This document shows, piece after piece, positions 1-7,319 of a stretch of DNA of 10,646 nucleotides. Position numbers and translations under genes: made by a program. Position 1 is the first letter of the stretch; each line of letters begins with the position of its first letter. The notes under the pieces are model-generated. The model ran no database searches, had not been told where the DNA came from, and saw only the letters and a program-made list of their open reading frames with translations. The stretch is from Chloroflexota bacterium (GTDB lineage: Bacteria; Chloroflexota; Limnocylindria; Limnocylindrales; CSP1-4): assembly GCA_021789355.1 (NCBI GenBank), contig JAJYJR010000146.1, positions 1-10,646 of the forward strand. The letters run 5' to 3'.

Positions 1-143
1 ACGAGCGCCACCACGAGGCCGACCAGGAACAGGGCGTCCCGGAGCGCGCGGGCGCGGTTGCGCGTGACTGGCAGCCGGAACGATACGTTCAGCAGCCACG
101 TGCCTTGCCGGCTTCCGCGGTGCCACCAGCGGGGTCCACGCAT
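1..143 (-). CDS. Partial membrane protein, N-terminus only (runs off left edge)
   Basis: Read on the minus strand, an ATG at 143-141 opens a frame that stays open to the window edge (47 codons plus 2 bases). The first ~35 residues are rich in Arg, Trp and Gly (start MRGPRWWHRG). They are followed by a hydrophobic stretch, ALFLVGLVVALV, that looks like the start of a membrane helix or signal anchor. A strong Shine-Dalgarno sequence, GAGGGAG, lies at 156-150, 6 nt before the ATG, and this is the main reason to believe the gene. It is transcribed away from the GT87-like gene at 331. The arginine-rich segment before the helix suggests a cytoplasmic N-terminus. The fragment is too short to name a family; a glycosyltransferase or polymerase of the cell envelope would fit the neighbour but is only a guess. 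Confidence 0.55.
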   Translation of the reverse strand, partial: MRGPRWWHRGSRQGTWLLNVSFRLPVTRNRARALRDALFLVGLVVAL

Positions 144-149
144 TCTGTT

Positions 150-156
150 CTCCCTC
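150..156 (-). promoter_or_regulatory. Ribosome-binding site of the left-edge minus-strand gene
   Basis: GAGGGAG on the minus strand, 6 nt upstream of the ATG at 143. It is a near-consensus Shine-Dalgarno sequence and decides both strand and start of the partial gene. Confidence 0.55.
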
Positions 157-179
157 TTCGGGCCGGCAGAACAGGCGCT

Positions 180-207
180 AGCCTAGCAGGCGATGCGAAG
201 GCTCCAA
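180..207 (-). promoter_or_regulatory. Candidate sigma70-type promoter, minus strand
   Basis: On the minus strand TTGGAG (207-202) and TAGGCT (185-180) are separated by 16 bp and would start transcription about 30 nt before the ATG at 143. The -10 fits TANNNT, but the -35 matches TTGACA at only three positions. This is pattern matching in a 187-bp divergent spacer, so the call is weak. Confidence 0.25.
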
Positions 208-330
208 GCAGGCCGTTCGGCGGCGCCGGCACGGGACTCCTGGGTGGTCGGTCCACCATCCGGAGCTGTGTCCGGGACTGGCACGCCTGACCTGCCGGGC
301 CCGAGCGAGGTGCCGGACCGGGGACGGCTG

Positions 331-1167
331 ATGCGACGCCTGGCGATCTACCCGGCGGCCATGCTCGGCGGAATCCTCCTCGCCGTGGTCGCGGTGGACT
401 CGTGGCCGCGGGTCTACTTCGATGGCCTGGCGTACTGGCGGGCCGGGGAACGGCTGCTGGCCGGGACGCCGGTGTACCAGGCCGGCCTCGTCGGGACGCC
501 GCTCGCCTACTGGTATCCGCCGCCCCTGGCACAGGCACTGGCGCCTTTGACAGTCGTCGTGCCGGAGGTCGTCTTCAACTGGCTGTGGATCGCCCTCCTG
601 GTGGGCTGCCTGTGGTGGCTGGTCGACGGTCGCCCCTTCCTGTTCCTGGTCAGCCTTGTCTTCCTGCCGGTGGCAGTGGAACTGAGCGTCCGCAACATCC
701 ACCTGCCGCTGGCGGTGATGCTCGTGGTGGGACTGTCGCGGCGCGGCTGGAGTTGGCTGCTGGGGGTGGGGGCGGCGATCAAGATCGCGCCGGCGGTCGG
801 GATCGTCTACCTCGCCGCGCGCGGACGCTGGCGGGACGCCGCGATCGGGTTCGGCGCGGCCGCGACCATCTGCGCCGTCAGCTTCGTGCTGGCGCCGTCG
901 CTCTGGTTCGAGTGGCTACGGACCATGCTATCGAACGGTGGAGTGGAGGCCGGGGCGTCGTTCCTGCCGATCCCCTACTGGGTGCGGGGGCTGGCGGCGC
1001 TGGCGCTGGCGGCCTGGGCCGGGCGGCAGCCGGAACGAGTGGGCGACCCGCTGGCCGCTATCGCCGTGGTTGTGGCGCTGCCGACGTGGTGGGCTCCGGC
1101 GTTCGCCACGCTCCTCGCCGCCTGGAAGCTGCGCCCGAGGCGAGGCAGTGCGCCTTCCGGGGCATGA
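331..1167 (+). CDS. GT87/DUF2029-like polyprenyl-phosphate-dependent glycosyltransferase (short form)
   Basis: A 278-residue, very hydrophobic protein with about seven or eight predicted membrane helices. Family hallmarks are visible. An Asp in an early extracytoplasmic loop (F30-D31, then Y35) is followed by a RAGERLLAG-x-PVY segment (37-49), the position of the catalytic Asp in GT87 mannosyltransferases. Next come a YPPP motif (62-65) and a KIAP motif (151-154). GT87 enzymes transfer a sugar from polyprenyl-phosphate donors on the outer face of the membrane, typically onto lipoglycans; the sugar and acceptor here are unknown. At 278 residues it is shorter than the roughly 400 usual for the family, so it may be a reduced or diverged member. 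I chose ATG 331 because the frame upstream (to ATG 193) encodes Pro/Gly/Ser-rich non-membrane sequence. GTG 310 is an alternative. No clear operon link to the pilin genes. Confidence 0.72.
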   Translation: MRRLAIYPAAMLGGILLAVVAVDSWPRVYFDGLAYWRAGERLLAGTPVYQAGLVGTPLAYWYPPPLAQALAPLTVVVPEVVFNWLWIALLVGCLWWLVDGRPFLFLVSLVFLPVAVELSVRNIHLPLAVMLVVGLSRRGWSWLLGVGAAIKIAPAVGIVYLAARGRWRDAAIGFGAAATICAVSFVLAPSLWFEWLRTMLSNGGVEAGASFLPIPYWVRGLAALALAAWAGRQPERVGDPLAAIAVVVALPTWWAPAFATLLAAWKLRPRRGSAPSGA

Positions 1168-1527
1168 CCGGACCCTGCGGGCCCCGTTTCGACCTCCGTT
1201 AAGCCGGGTGAGTATCCTCGCTCCCACGACGCTGACGTCGCAACCACTTGGCCGGCCGATTGCGCGAGCGCATCTTGCTCGCCAAGGGCGATGCGGTCGC
1301 GCTGCTCCCCGTCAGGTGGCTGCCGCTCGCCGAGGGCTCGGCAGGTGGACTAGCCGGCCGCGTTGACTGTGGCTGTGAGCCCGATTGTGCAGCGCGGCAG
1401 CTGCGATTCTCGAGGAGCGGTGCGCTCGAACACGCTGAAAGGTTGCCTGATAGGACGGACATGCACCATTCGGTCGCTGGCTTGCAGGACCAACGGGTCG
1501 CCGGCCGAGGAACCATGGGGGGCATTC
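1168..1527. other. Gene-free spacer before cassette 1, with two inverted repeats
   Basis: I see no convincing gene in these 360 bp; the open frames here lack a good start or recognisable protein. Two possible hairpins stand out. One has arms CGCATC (1269-1274) and GATGCG (1290-1295) with an inner TTG/CAA pairing. The other is a perfect inverted repeat, GCCGAG/CTCGGC, at 1329-1342. Neither is followed by a T-run, so they are not standard terminators. The spacer probably holds the promoter and leader of cassette 1, but no clear -35/-10 pair is visible. Confidence 0.4.
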
Positions 1528-2160
1528 ATGTCCGTTTGGGACGGCAATCGCGCGGTGGCGGTTGCCGACACGCGTGGGCCTCGGTGGACGGGCCGACGAG
1601 GCGCGAACGGTCAGAGTGTCGCGGAGTTCGCGCTCGTCCTGCCGGTGCTGGTCGCCATCATCGGCGGCGTCATCCAGTTCGGGCTGATCTTCTGGGCGCA
1701 GAACACGCTGACGCAGGTGGTCCGTGACACCGGCCGTTGGGCTGCCACGCAGCCGCTTCAGTGTTCGCCCACTCCCGCGTCCTCAAGCACGCTTGTCAGT
1801 GAGTTGCAGGCGCAGGCCCAGTCTATCGCGAGCCACTCCTCACTTCTAGGGTACTCGGCCACCACGACGTGGCCCGTAAGCCCGGTGGCTTCGGATTCCG
1901 ACGTGGCAGCTTTCACCACGTCCGCGAATCCCGAGGGCGTCGCTGTCGCGTGGGTCAGTGACTCGCAGCCTGCAACGCCTGAACCGTGCCCGCCGTTGAA
2001 CAACGCAGCAGTTTGGCACGTTACAGTCCGGATCAACCACACCATACCCGTCTTCTTCCCTGGCATGCAGTATCTGCCTGGACTCGGCACGTGTAGCAGT
2101 GGCACCTGCAACATCGTCCTGTCGAGCACGGCGCAGTTCCGGATGGAGCCGGCGCCATGA
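1528..2160 (+). CDS. TadE-like minor pseudopilin (cassette 1)
   Basis: A 210-residue protein of the TadE-like family, minor pseudopilins of Tad/Flp pilus systems. After an unusually long leader of 28 residues it shows G28|Q-S-V-A-E33-F, a class III prepilin cleavage site with Glu at +5. A membrane helix with the conserved Pro follows (about 34-55, P39). Then comes the amphipathic segment typical of TadE (QNTLTQVVRDTGRWAA) and a ~130-residue secreted region. The secreted part has four Cys, including a CSSGTC pair near the end. ATG 1528 is chosen because a G6 tract (1517-1522) lies 5 nt upstream and 5' extension gives no pilin-like sequence. GAGGAA at 1507-1512 is the other nearby purine stretch, but it lies too far from this ATG. 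The gene overlaps the next one by ATGA and is surely co-expressed. Base composition is lower in GC than the other cassettes. Confidence 0.85.
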   Translation: MSVWDGNRAVAVADTRGPRWTGRRGANGQSVAEFALVLPVLVAIIGGVIQFGLIFWAQNTLTQVVRDTGRWAATQPLQCSPTPASSSTLVSELQAQAQSIASHSSLLGYSATTTWPVSPVASDSDVAAFTTSANPEGVAVAWVSDSQPATPEPCPPLNNAAVWHVTVRINHTIPVFFPGMQYLPGLGTCSSGTCNIVLSSTAQFRMEPAP

Positions 2161-3824
2161 GCACGTTGGCCATTCGCATGAGGCCCGCAGAGGCGAAGCA
2201 ACAGACACGGCAGGCCCAGCAGGGTCAGGTCGTCGTTCTCTTCAGCCTATTCCTTGTGGTTCTCCTTCTTGCGGCTGCACTCGTGCTGGACGTGGCGCGC
2301 GCGTATGCGCTCCAGCGTTTTGAGCGCAGCGTAGCGGATGCGGCGGCCCTCGCAGGAGCCCAGGACCTTCAGATACTCGGAACCAGGACGCCACCCACGT
2401 CTACGGAGCAGGCTAATGCCCGTGCTGACGCCCTCAGAGTGGTGATCAATGAGCTCGGTGGCTCCGCGGCCCTGTCCACGCAGCTCGCGACCTGCGGCGG
2501 TTATGTGGTCGACTCGTTCGGCAATTTCGCGAATTACCCCATCACGGGGACGCAATATGTCGCTTCAATTACCACCCCGTACTCAGGTGCACTGACCGTT
2601 GCCACGGACCGCGCGGTGAAAGTAGCGCTTGCGCAGCCCAGTTGGTCACTCACCTTCGCTCGGGTCCCCCCATTCAACGGAACGACATGGAACGTGGGTG
2701 CGGCGTCGGTTGGTGGCCTGACATTCGAGGGTCAGTACGCCGTGATCACGCTGCGCCCGCCGGACGGTACGGACACGGGAAGTGCGTTGGGCGATGTAAC
2801 CGTGGGTGGCGACACGCACATTAGCATCGCCAACGGAGATATCGGAACGAACCGGAGTATGACCTTCTCCGCAGTGAGTTCTCAGGTCACGCTCCAGCCC
2901 GACTTCGCCGTGTACCACTACGACACCCCGGCTCCTTGGGGGGCGAGCCCTCCGAACCATCCAATCTTCAATTTGATCAATGATCCCAACTACACAATCC
3001 CGGTGGCGACAGGAGCCCCACACACCTATTTCAGCCTTGGTGCTGCCCTTGACACGTCAGCCAATTGCCTCGCCATCGTGACGACCTACCTCGTTCCGGA
3101 CCCCGGATACAAGTCCTACGTGCCTGGCTATCCAGACGCCCCGGACATGACCCACATCAACTGCTACCAACCGGGCGTCTACAACGTCGAATTGAAGGAT
3201 GGCGCTGGAGACCTGAGTATTCTCGAGCCTGGTCTGTATTTCTTCAACCAGGGTGTCACCCTCAAGAACAGTCTCATCGGCGGCTATCAGGCCGGCCATT
3301 ACAACAGTCTAGGGCAACCGATTGACCACACGGGGGTAGCTCTCGTGTTCCCGCATGACATGCGAGTCGGCCAGTTCAAGAACAACAATACCGGTGTGGT
3401 ATCACTCAACGCTGGCACCCGGTTCGGCAATCCGCTCGGCGGCACAGAGGCCACTCCGGCTCTCGACTACTCCGGGAATGCCATCGTCGCTAACAACACC
3501 CTGAAGCTGATGACCGTCATTGTGCAGAAGGACCCAAACTGCGAGGTTGTCCAGCCGTATCCCTCGGCGTGTGATGACACCCATAACAAAGTGATCGGGT
3601 TGAACGGAGGCAGCGCCCTGTACCTCGCGGGCGTGCAATACGCGCCGACTGACAATGCGGCAGTCGCGGGCAACACCGTATCGGGTGGTTACGTCGGTCA
3701 GATTGTGTCGTGGACGGTCAGCTACTCCGGCAATGCATCCATGGGGCTGCAGTATCCGGGCAATGCCGCGAACGGCGTGGTGCGTCTCGACACTGCGTGC
3801 TCACCCGGAGTCGCCTGCCCGTAG
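2157..3824 (+). CDS. TadG-like pseudopilin with long beta-rich C-terminal region (cassette 1)
   Basis: A 555-residue protein. The N-terminus has the TadG-type (putative Flp pilus assembly TadE/G-like) helix: G23|Q24 with Leu28 instead of Glu at +5, a helix at 25-45 ending in Asp45, then ADAAALAGA (60-68), the most recognisable signature. The long exported part is rich in Gly, Asn, Thr and Ser and contains repeated PG-Y turns: PGVYNVEL near residue 339, EPGLYFFNQGVTLKN near 358-372, GVALVF near 394-399. This suggests a beta-solenoid or beta-sandwich surface domain. The same blocks occur in the cassette 2 TadG. It starts within the stop codon of the upstream TadE (ATGA) with GGAG at 2145-2148, 8 nt before the ATG. 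Seven Cys, an odd count unlike its neighbours. GC content is visibly low in the C-terminal half (for example 2941-3000, about half GC). Likely a minor or tip component of the filament; exact role unknown. Confidence 0.82.
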   Translation: MSTLAIRMRPAEAKQQTRQAQQGQVVVLFSLFLVVLLLAAALVLDVARAYALQRFERSVADAAALAGAQDLQILGTRTPPTSTEQANARADALRVVINELGGSAALSTQLATCGGYVVDSFGNFANYPITGTQYVASITTPYSGALTVATDRAVKVALAQPSWSLTFARVPPFNGTTWNVGAASVGGLTFEGQYAVITLRPPDGTDTGSALGDVTVGGDTHISIANGDIGTNRSMTFSAVSSQVTLQPDFAVYHYDTPAPWGASPPNHPIFNLINDPNYTIPVATGAPHTYFSLGAALDTSANCLAIVTTYLVPDPGYKSYVPGYPDAPDMTHINCYQPGVYNVELKDGAGDLSILEPGLYFFNQGVTLKNSLIGGYQAGHYNSLGQPIDHTGVALVFPHDMRVGQFKNNNTGVVSLNAGTRFGNPLGGTEATPALDYSGNAIVANNTLKLMTVIVQKDPNCEVVQPYPSACDDTHNKVIGLNGGSALYLAGVQYAPTDNAAVAGNTVSGGYVGQIVSWTVSYSGNASMGLQYPGNAANGVVRLDTACSPGVACP

Positions 3825-4172
3825 TGGCGATGCGCGGAGTGTCCTGGCCTCGTGGTTGGCCTCATTGATGCGTGGTCGGCGCGTGCCCATACCCCAGCAC
3901 GATCTCCCGGCCGGCGTCGGATGGATTGACAGTGGCGCGGCGCCCGGCATGCCCCGGATGTGCGCCTGCCATCCATTGGATCCCCGGACGAAGTGGTCGG
4001 GCCGGACGCAGCATGGTTTCCGCACAAGGGACTGACGACCCACTGCCCCGGCAGGATGTGGTGCCAAGCCGCACCGACGGGCGCGCGTCGCAAGGTGTCC
4101 TGCAAGGACCGTGGTACAAGTTAACTAGGCGTCCTTGGTACTTCCATCGCGACTCGTTGATGCGAAGGGTCA
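3825..4172. other. Gene-free spacer between cassettes 1 and 2
   Basis: 348 bp without a supportable gene. The short open frames here have arginine/proline-rich translations typical of shadows in GC-rich DNA. A weak inverted repeat, ATGGAT (3921-3926) and ATCCAT (3971-3976), is present. I found no hairpin followed by a T-run after the stop at 3824. The 3' 80 bp carry short inverted and direct repeats listed separately. The spacer presumably holds the promoter of cassette 2. Confidence 0.4.
4097..4141 (+). promoter_or_regulatory. Repeat-containing candidate control element upstream of cassette 2
   Basis: GTCCT (4097-4101) and AGGAC (4105-4109) form a small inverted repeat. CAAGGAC (4103-4109) also pairs with GTCCTTG (4131-4137), giving a perfect 7-bp inverted repeat around an AT-rich core, TTAACTA (4121-4127). 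TGGTAC occurs twice in direct orientation (4112-4117 and 4136-4141). The AT-rich core could serve as a -10 region, but no matching -35 is convincing. An operator or leader hairpin about 30 nt before the TadE start is the inference. Confidence 0.27.
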
Positions 4173-4769
4173 ATGTCCGAGACACGTCGGGCGCGCGGTG
4201 GCCAGGCGGTCACCGAGTTCGCGCTCATCCTGCCGGTCGCGCTGCTGCTTCTGCTCGGCATTGGCGACTTCGCGCGTTTCTATACCGACACGATCGCGCT
4301 CGAGGCGGGCGCCCGTGAGGCGGCGGACTACGGCGCCTTCTACTCGTCGAACTGGACCACCACTGGGACGACCCATAATGCCCCGATCACGGTGCCGAAG
4401 ATGGAGCAGCGGGCCTGCACCGCGGCCGCGGCCCTTCCGGGTTACACCGAACCCGCGGGCACCCTGAACCACGCGACGTGCACGAACCCGGTCTTCACGT
4501 GCGTCCTAGAGGATCCCGCGAGCACCACGGATTGGACGCCGCAGGCCACCGCGGACTGCTTATCACCGCAAGACTGGTCGCCGGCGAGCAGCACGGATTG
4601 CTCGCTCACGTCGACCAGCCCGCCGTGCATCGTGCACGTGACCCTGACGTACGAGTTCAACACGTTCATCGGCGGTCTCTGCCTGCAGGGCACCCCGCTG
4701 TGCCTGCCGAGCAGCTTGACGATCCAACGGGACAGCCGCTATGCGATCTCGGGTTTCCCCTCGTCATGA
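4173..4769 (+). CDS. TadE-like minor pseudopilin (cassette 2, first)
   Basis: A 198-residue TadE-like pseudopilin. A short basic leader is followed by G10|Q-A-V-T-E15-F, a prepilin cleavage site with Glu at +5. A membrane helix of about residues 16-36 (P21 conserved) follows, then the IGDFARF and AREAADYGA segments that match the TadE pattern. The exported part (about 150 residues) has eight Cys, the densest of the TadE set, and many Thr/Ser. This suggests a small disulfide-stabilised, possibly glycosylated domain. The ATG at 4173 is preceded by GAAGGG (4164-4169) with a short 3-nt spacing. An ATG at 4160 is out of frame. Its stop overlaps the next start by ATGA at 4766-4769, so the two TadE proteins are probably made in a coupled way. 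Confidence 0.85.
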   Translation: MSETRRARGGQAVTEFALILPVALLLLLGIGDFARFYTDTIALEAGAREAADYGAFYSSNWTTTGTTHNAPITVPKMEQRACTAAAALPGYTEPAGTLNHATCTNPVFTCVLEDPASTTDWTPQATADCLSPQDWSPASSTDCSLTSTSPPCIVHVTLTYEFNTFIGGLCLQGTPLCLPSSLTIQRDSRYAISGFPSS

Positions 4770-5251
4770 CCCGACGCGATGGGCGCAGGGACGACCGCCG
4801 GCGACACGTCCGCGGGCAGGCGCTCGCCGAGTTCGCCCTGGTGACGCCGCTCTTCTTCCTGCTCGTCTTCGGGATCATCGAGTTCGGGCGCTTCATCTAC
4901 ACCTACGAGATCGTCAACAACGCGACCCGCGAGGGGGCCCGCTACGCGATCGTGCACGGCAGCGCCTCGGAATGCCCGAGCGGGCCCATGCCGGACACCG
5001 CGCAGGGCGTTCCCGTGCCTAACCCGTGTGACCCGACCGGCGCCAAGATCGAGGCCGTCGTGCAGCAGTACGCGATTGGGATCCCCCCCGCGGGGCTGAC
5101 CGTCAACCCAACGGTCTGGGCGCCCGACAACAACGCCCGGGGTTCGACGGTGACGGTGTCGTCGGACTACATGTTCCACACGCTGATCCCGATCGTGCCC
5201 CTGCCCCCCATCGTCATTCAGGCGGAGTCGACCCTTGTCATCAACCACTGA
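4766..5251 (+). CDS. TadE-like minor pseudopilin (cassette 2, second)
   Basis: A 161-residue TadE-family pseudopilin, close to the usual family length. A strongly basic leader (9 Arg in the first 16 residues) ends at G17|Q-A-L-A-E22-F, with Glu at +5. The hydrophobic helix runs to about residue 45 and includes the conserved Pro and the GIIEFGRFIYTYEIVNNA block. ATREGARYA follows, a hallmark of the family. The short exported domain has two Cys (SEC..., NPC...) that could form one disulfide. I use ATG 4766, which overlaps the upstream stop (ATGA). The frame is open further upstream, but that part has no pilin character and lies inside the previous gene. The gene end overlaps the TTG start of the following TadG by 17 bp, keeping the three genes as one translational unit. 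Confidence 0.87.
   Translation: MTRRDGRRDDRRRHVRGQALAEFALVTPLFFLLVFGIIEFGRFIYTYEIVNNATREGARYAIVHGSASECPSGPMPDTAQGVPVPNPCDPTGAKIEAVVQQYAIGIPPAGLTVNPTVWAPDNNARGSTVTVSSDYMFHTLIPIVPLPPIVIQAESTLVINH
5221..5227 (+). promoter_or_regulatory. Ribosome-binding site supporting the TTG start of the cassette 2 TadG
   Basis: GGCGGAG lies 7 nt before TTG 5235, inside the 3' end of the upstream TadE gene. No ATG or GTG lies in frame between here and the G|Q cleavage motif, so this site supports a rare TTG start. Confidence 0.5.
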
Positions 5252-6782
5252 CCGCTCCGGCGAGCGGGGCCAGACCCTCGTCCTCTTCGCGCTCGGCATC
5301 GTGGCGCTCCTCGCCTTCGGCGCGCTCGCCTTCGACGCAGGCCAGACGCTCGTGGATCGGCGGTCCCAGCAGGACGCCGCCGACGCCGCCGCCCTGGCCG
5401 GTGCCCGGTACCTCACGGAGACCGCCTGCCAGAGCAGCACCATCGCGGCAGCACCGACGAACTGCGCCGACGCGGTGAACCAGGCGCTGTCGGTCGCCCT
5501 GGCCAACGGCTACGGGACGGGCGTCAACGGCGGCACCGACGGGGCTGGACGCACGGTCACGGTGAAGGTCCCGCCGGGTCCCGAGTCATCGTTCGCCAGC
5601 CTGATGGGCTATATCGAGGTCCAGATATCCACGCACCAGGGGACCACCTTCGCCAACGTGCTGGGCATCGCCAACCTGCCGGTCGGCGCGATGGCCGTGG
5701 CGGCTAACCAGAGCGGCATCAGCGCGCCGTACTCGTTCCTGGCGCTCAATCCCACCGCTTGCCCGTCGGCCCTGTTCAGCGGGCAGGGCATCCTCAGTGT
5801 CGGGGGCAACATCCAGGTCGACTCGTCGTGCCCATCTAATGCCATGCAGGTGACCGGCCAGGCATCGGTCACGGTCACGAGCCCCGGGGCTTGCGACGTG
5901 ACGGGCGGTATCCAGCAGGGCGGTGGCGGAACCCTCACCTGCCTACAGGTGACTCCGGCACCCGCGCTGCCCGATCCGCTCGCCGAGCTGGCTGCGCCGT
6001 CTGTGCCAGCCGCACCACTGACACCCGTCGAGATTTCGGGCACCAACAGTGTGCCGTCGGGCTGCCCCGGCGGCTCGGGAGCCGCGACCGCGGCGAACCC
6101 CGCCACGTGTCAGTTCACGAGCAGCTACGCCACCACCACGTGGCGCCTGTTCCCCGGGTACTACCCAGGCGGCATCAAGGTCCAGGGCGGCACGATCTAC
6201 CTGGAGCCCGGGATCTACTACCTGGGCGGCGGTGGCTTCACCGCCAACGGGACCAGCGCCACCGTCTGCTCCGTGGCCACAGGCGGCACGGTCTGCGACC
6301 CGTCGGGCGGTACGACTCTCGATCCCGGTGGCGACGGCGTCCTGCTCTACAACACGCAGGACGCCACCTTCGCCACCCGGTGCGCGGCTGGAACGGCACC
6401 CGACGCATCGGTTGACTGCCTGCAGCCGATCTCGTTCACCGGGTCGAGCACGATCGTCACGCTCGATCCGCTGGAGCAGGGCACCCTGTGGGACGGGCTG
6501 GTGATCTTCCAGGACCGCACCCTGTCCATGTCGCCCAGCACGACGCCGCTTGCCAGCCGGGCGCCCGATCTCGTGATCAACGGCAACGGCGCGAACATGA
6601 GCGTCGACGGCACCATCTACGAGCCGGCGGGGTACCTCCAGATAGACGGCAACACCGGGACGAACCAGAACTCGCAGGTCATCGCCGATGAGTTCAAGAT
6701 CACCGGGAACAGCGGCACGATGACCGTGAACTACGATGGCGGCCAGTTCTTCCATCTCTCGGGGGTCGGGCTCGTCCAGTAG
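5235..6782 (+). CDS. TadG-like pseudopilin with long beta-rich C-terminal region (cassette 2)
   Basis: A 515-residue TadG-type protein, paralogous to the cassette 1 TadG. The N-terminus has G12|Q13 with Leu17 at +5 rather than Glu, a helix to Asp34, then QQDAADAAALAGARYL (45-60). This is the classic TadG signature following the helix. The exported part has a Pro-rich break around 240-265. The shared blocks follow: PGYYPGGIKV (about 308-317), LEPGIYYLGGGGF (about 323-335), DGVLLYN (about 367), LWDGLVIFQDR (about 418) and, near the end, TIYEPAGYLQIDGNTG (about 459-474) and VNYDGG. These resemble beta-strand repeats of pilus-associated surface proteins. Twelve Cys suggest disulfides. Translation starts at TTG 5235, overlapping the upstream gene by 17 bp. 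Likely a filament-tip or surface-exposed component; function is inferred from family and position only. Confidence 0.84.
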   Translation: MSSTTDRSGERGQTLVLFALGIVALLAFGALAFDAGQTLVDRRSQQDAADAAALAGARYLTETACQSSTIAAAPTNCADAVNQALSVALANGYGTGVNGGTDGAGRTVTVKVPPGPESSFASLMGYIEVQISTHQGTTFANVLGIANLPVGAMAVAANQSGISAPYSFLALNPTACPSALFSGQGILSVGGNIQVDSSCPSNAMQVTGQASVTVTSPGACDVTGGIQQGGGGTLTCLQVTPAPALPDPLAELAAPSVPAAPLTPVEISGTNSVPSGCPGGSGAATAANPATCQFTSSYATTTWRLFPGYYPGGIKVQGGTIYLEPGIYYLGGGGFTANGTSATVCSVATGGTVCDPSGGTTLDPGGDGVLLYNTQDATFATRCAAGTAPDASVDCLQPISFTGSSTIVTLDPLEQGTLWDGLVIFQDRTLSMSPSTTPLASRAPDLVINGNGANMSVDGTIYEPAGYLQIDGNTGTNQNSQVIADEFKITGNSGTMTVNYDGGQFFHLSGVGLVQ

Positions 6783-7038
6783 CCACGAGGCATGAATCGC
6801 TCCACGGGTGGGTCAGGCGGGTCACGGGCGCGCAGCCAGTCATTTCGCTGAGTCGAGTCGGACCTTGACGGCTCGCCGGACATCGGCACGACCCGCCTCT
6901 GACACACGCCATTTGCGCTGGATGGTGCGGAAGCGTAGCTGTGCGGGCACGGTATCGCGGGCGTCGCGCGCCGCCACGACGCGCACGCACGCTCGCCCAG
7001 TCGGCCGGACGGTCAGCGCGCTCACCATCTTCCAGTAC

Positions 7039-7218
7039 GCCCCTCGCGTCCGGGGAGGGGCTGCCCCGTAGCGCGTGGGGGCTGGCCGCGGGTCCAGATG
7101 CTGATAACCGCGCACGGCGTCGAGCACGCGCCGGCCCTGCCGAGCCGACCGGGGGTCGCCCCGCCCCGCCCCTTGCTCCAGAGACGCCCCTCGCGCCATG
7201 GATCGGATGCCCCTCGCG
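7039..7218. repeat. Three copies of a 10-bp direct repeat
   Basis: GCCCCTCGCG occurs at 7039-7048, 7186-7195 and 7209-7218. The last two share 12 bp (GCCCCTCGCGCC) with starts only 23 bp apart. A 9/10 match is at 7585-7594. In GC-rich DNA this may be chance, or it may be the residue of a duplicated or transposed segment. Confidence 0.35.
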
Positions 7219-7276
7219 CCCCGGATCGGCCGAGCCGCGAACGGACGACGGCACCGATCGGCACCGACGCTCCCCG

Positions 7277-7319
7277 GGCCGGTGCGATCCGGCCGGTCGT
7301 GGAGTTCGGCCGGTGCGAT
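7277..7319. repeat. 12-bp direct repeat GGCCGGTGCGAT, two copies
   Basis: Perfect copies at 7277-7288 and 7308-7319, with starts 31 bp apart. Just upstream, GGCACCGA occurs twice about 10 bp apart near 7250-7268, in the opposite sense relative to CGGTGC. The cluster could be transposase-binding repeats of the decayed element or simple duplication. Confidence 0.4.

Noticed and set aside
193..330. 46-codon N-terminal extension of the GT87-like protein from ATG 193
   Set aside because: Encodes Pro/Gly/Ser-rich sequence before the first membrane helix and overlaps the putative promoter of the divergent gene.
1168..1527. c-di-GMP (GEMM) riboswitch before cassette 1
   Set aside because: I looked for the GACGCAAAGCC-type core and the GNRA/receptor layout in all three leaders and did not find it.
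1248..1727. Plus-strand open frame across the spacer and the TadE start
   Set aside because: No recognisable protein; the overlapping frame encodes the clear TadE signature.
5943..6755. 270-codon open frame on the minus strand inside the cassette 2 TadG
   Set aside because: Antisense shadow; no start signal, no recognisable protein pattern, while the plus strand has clear TadG features.
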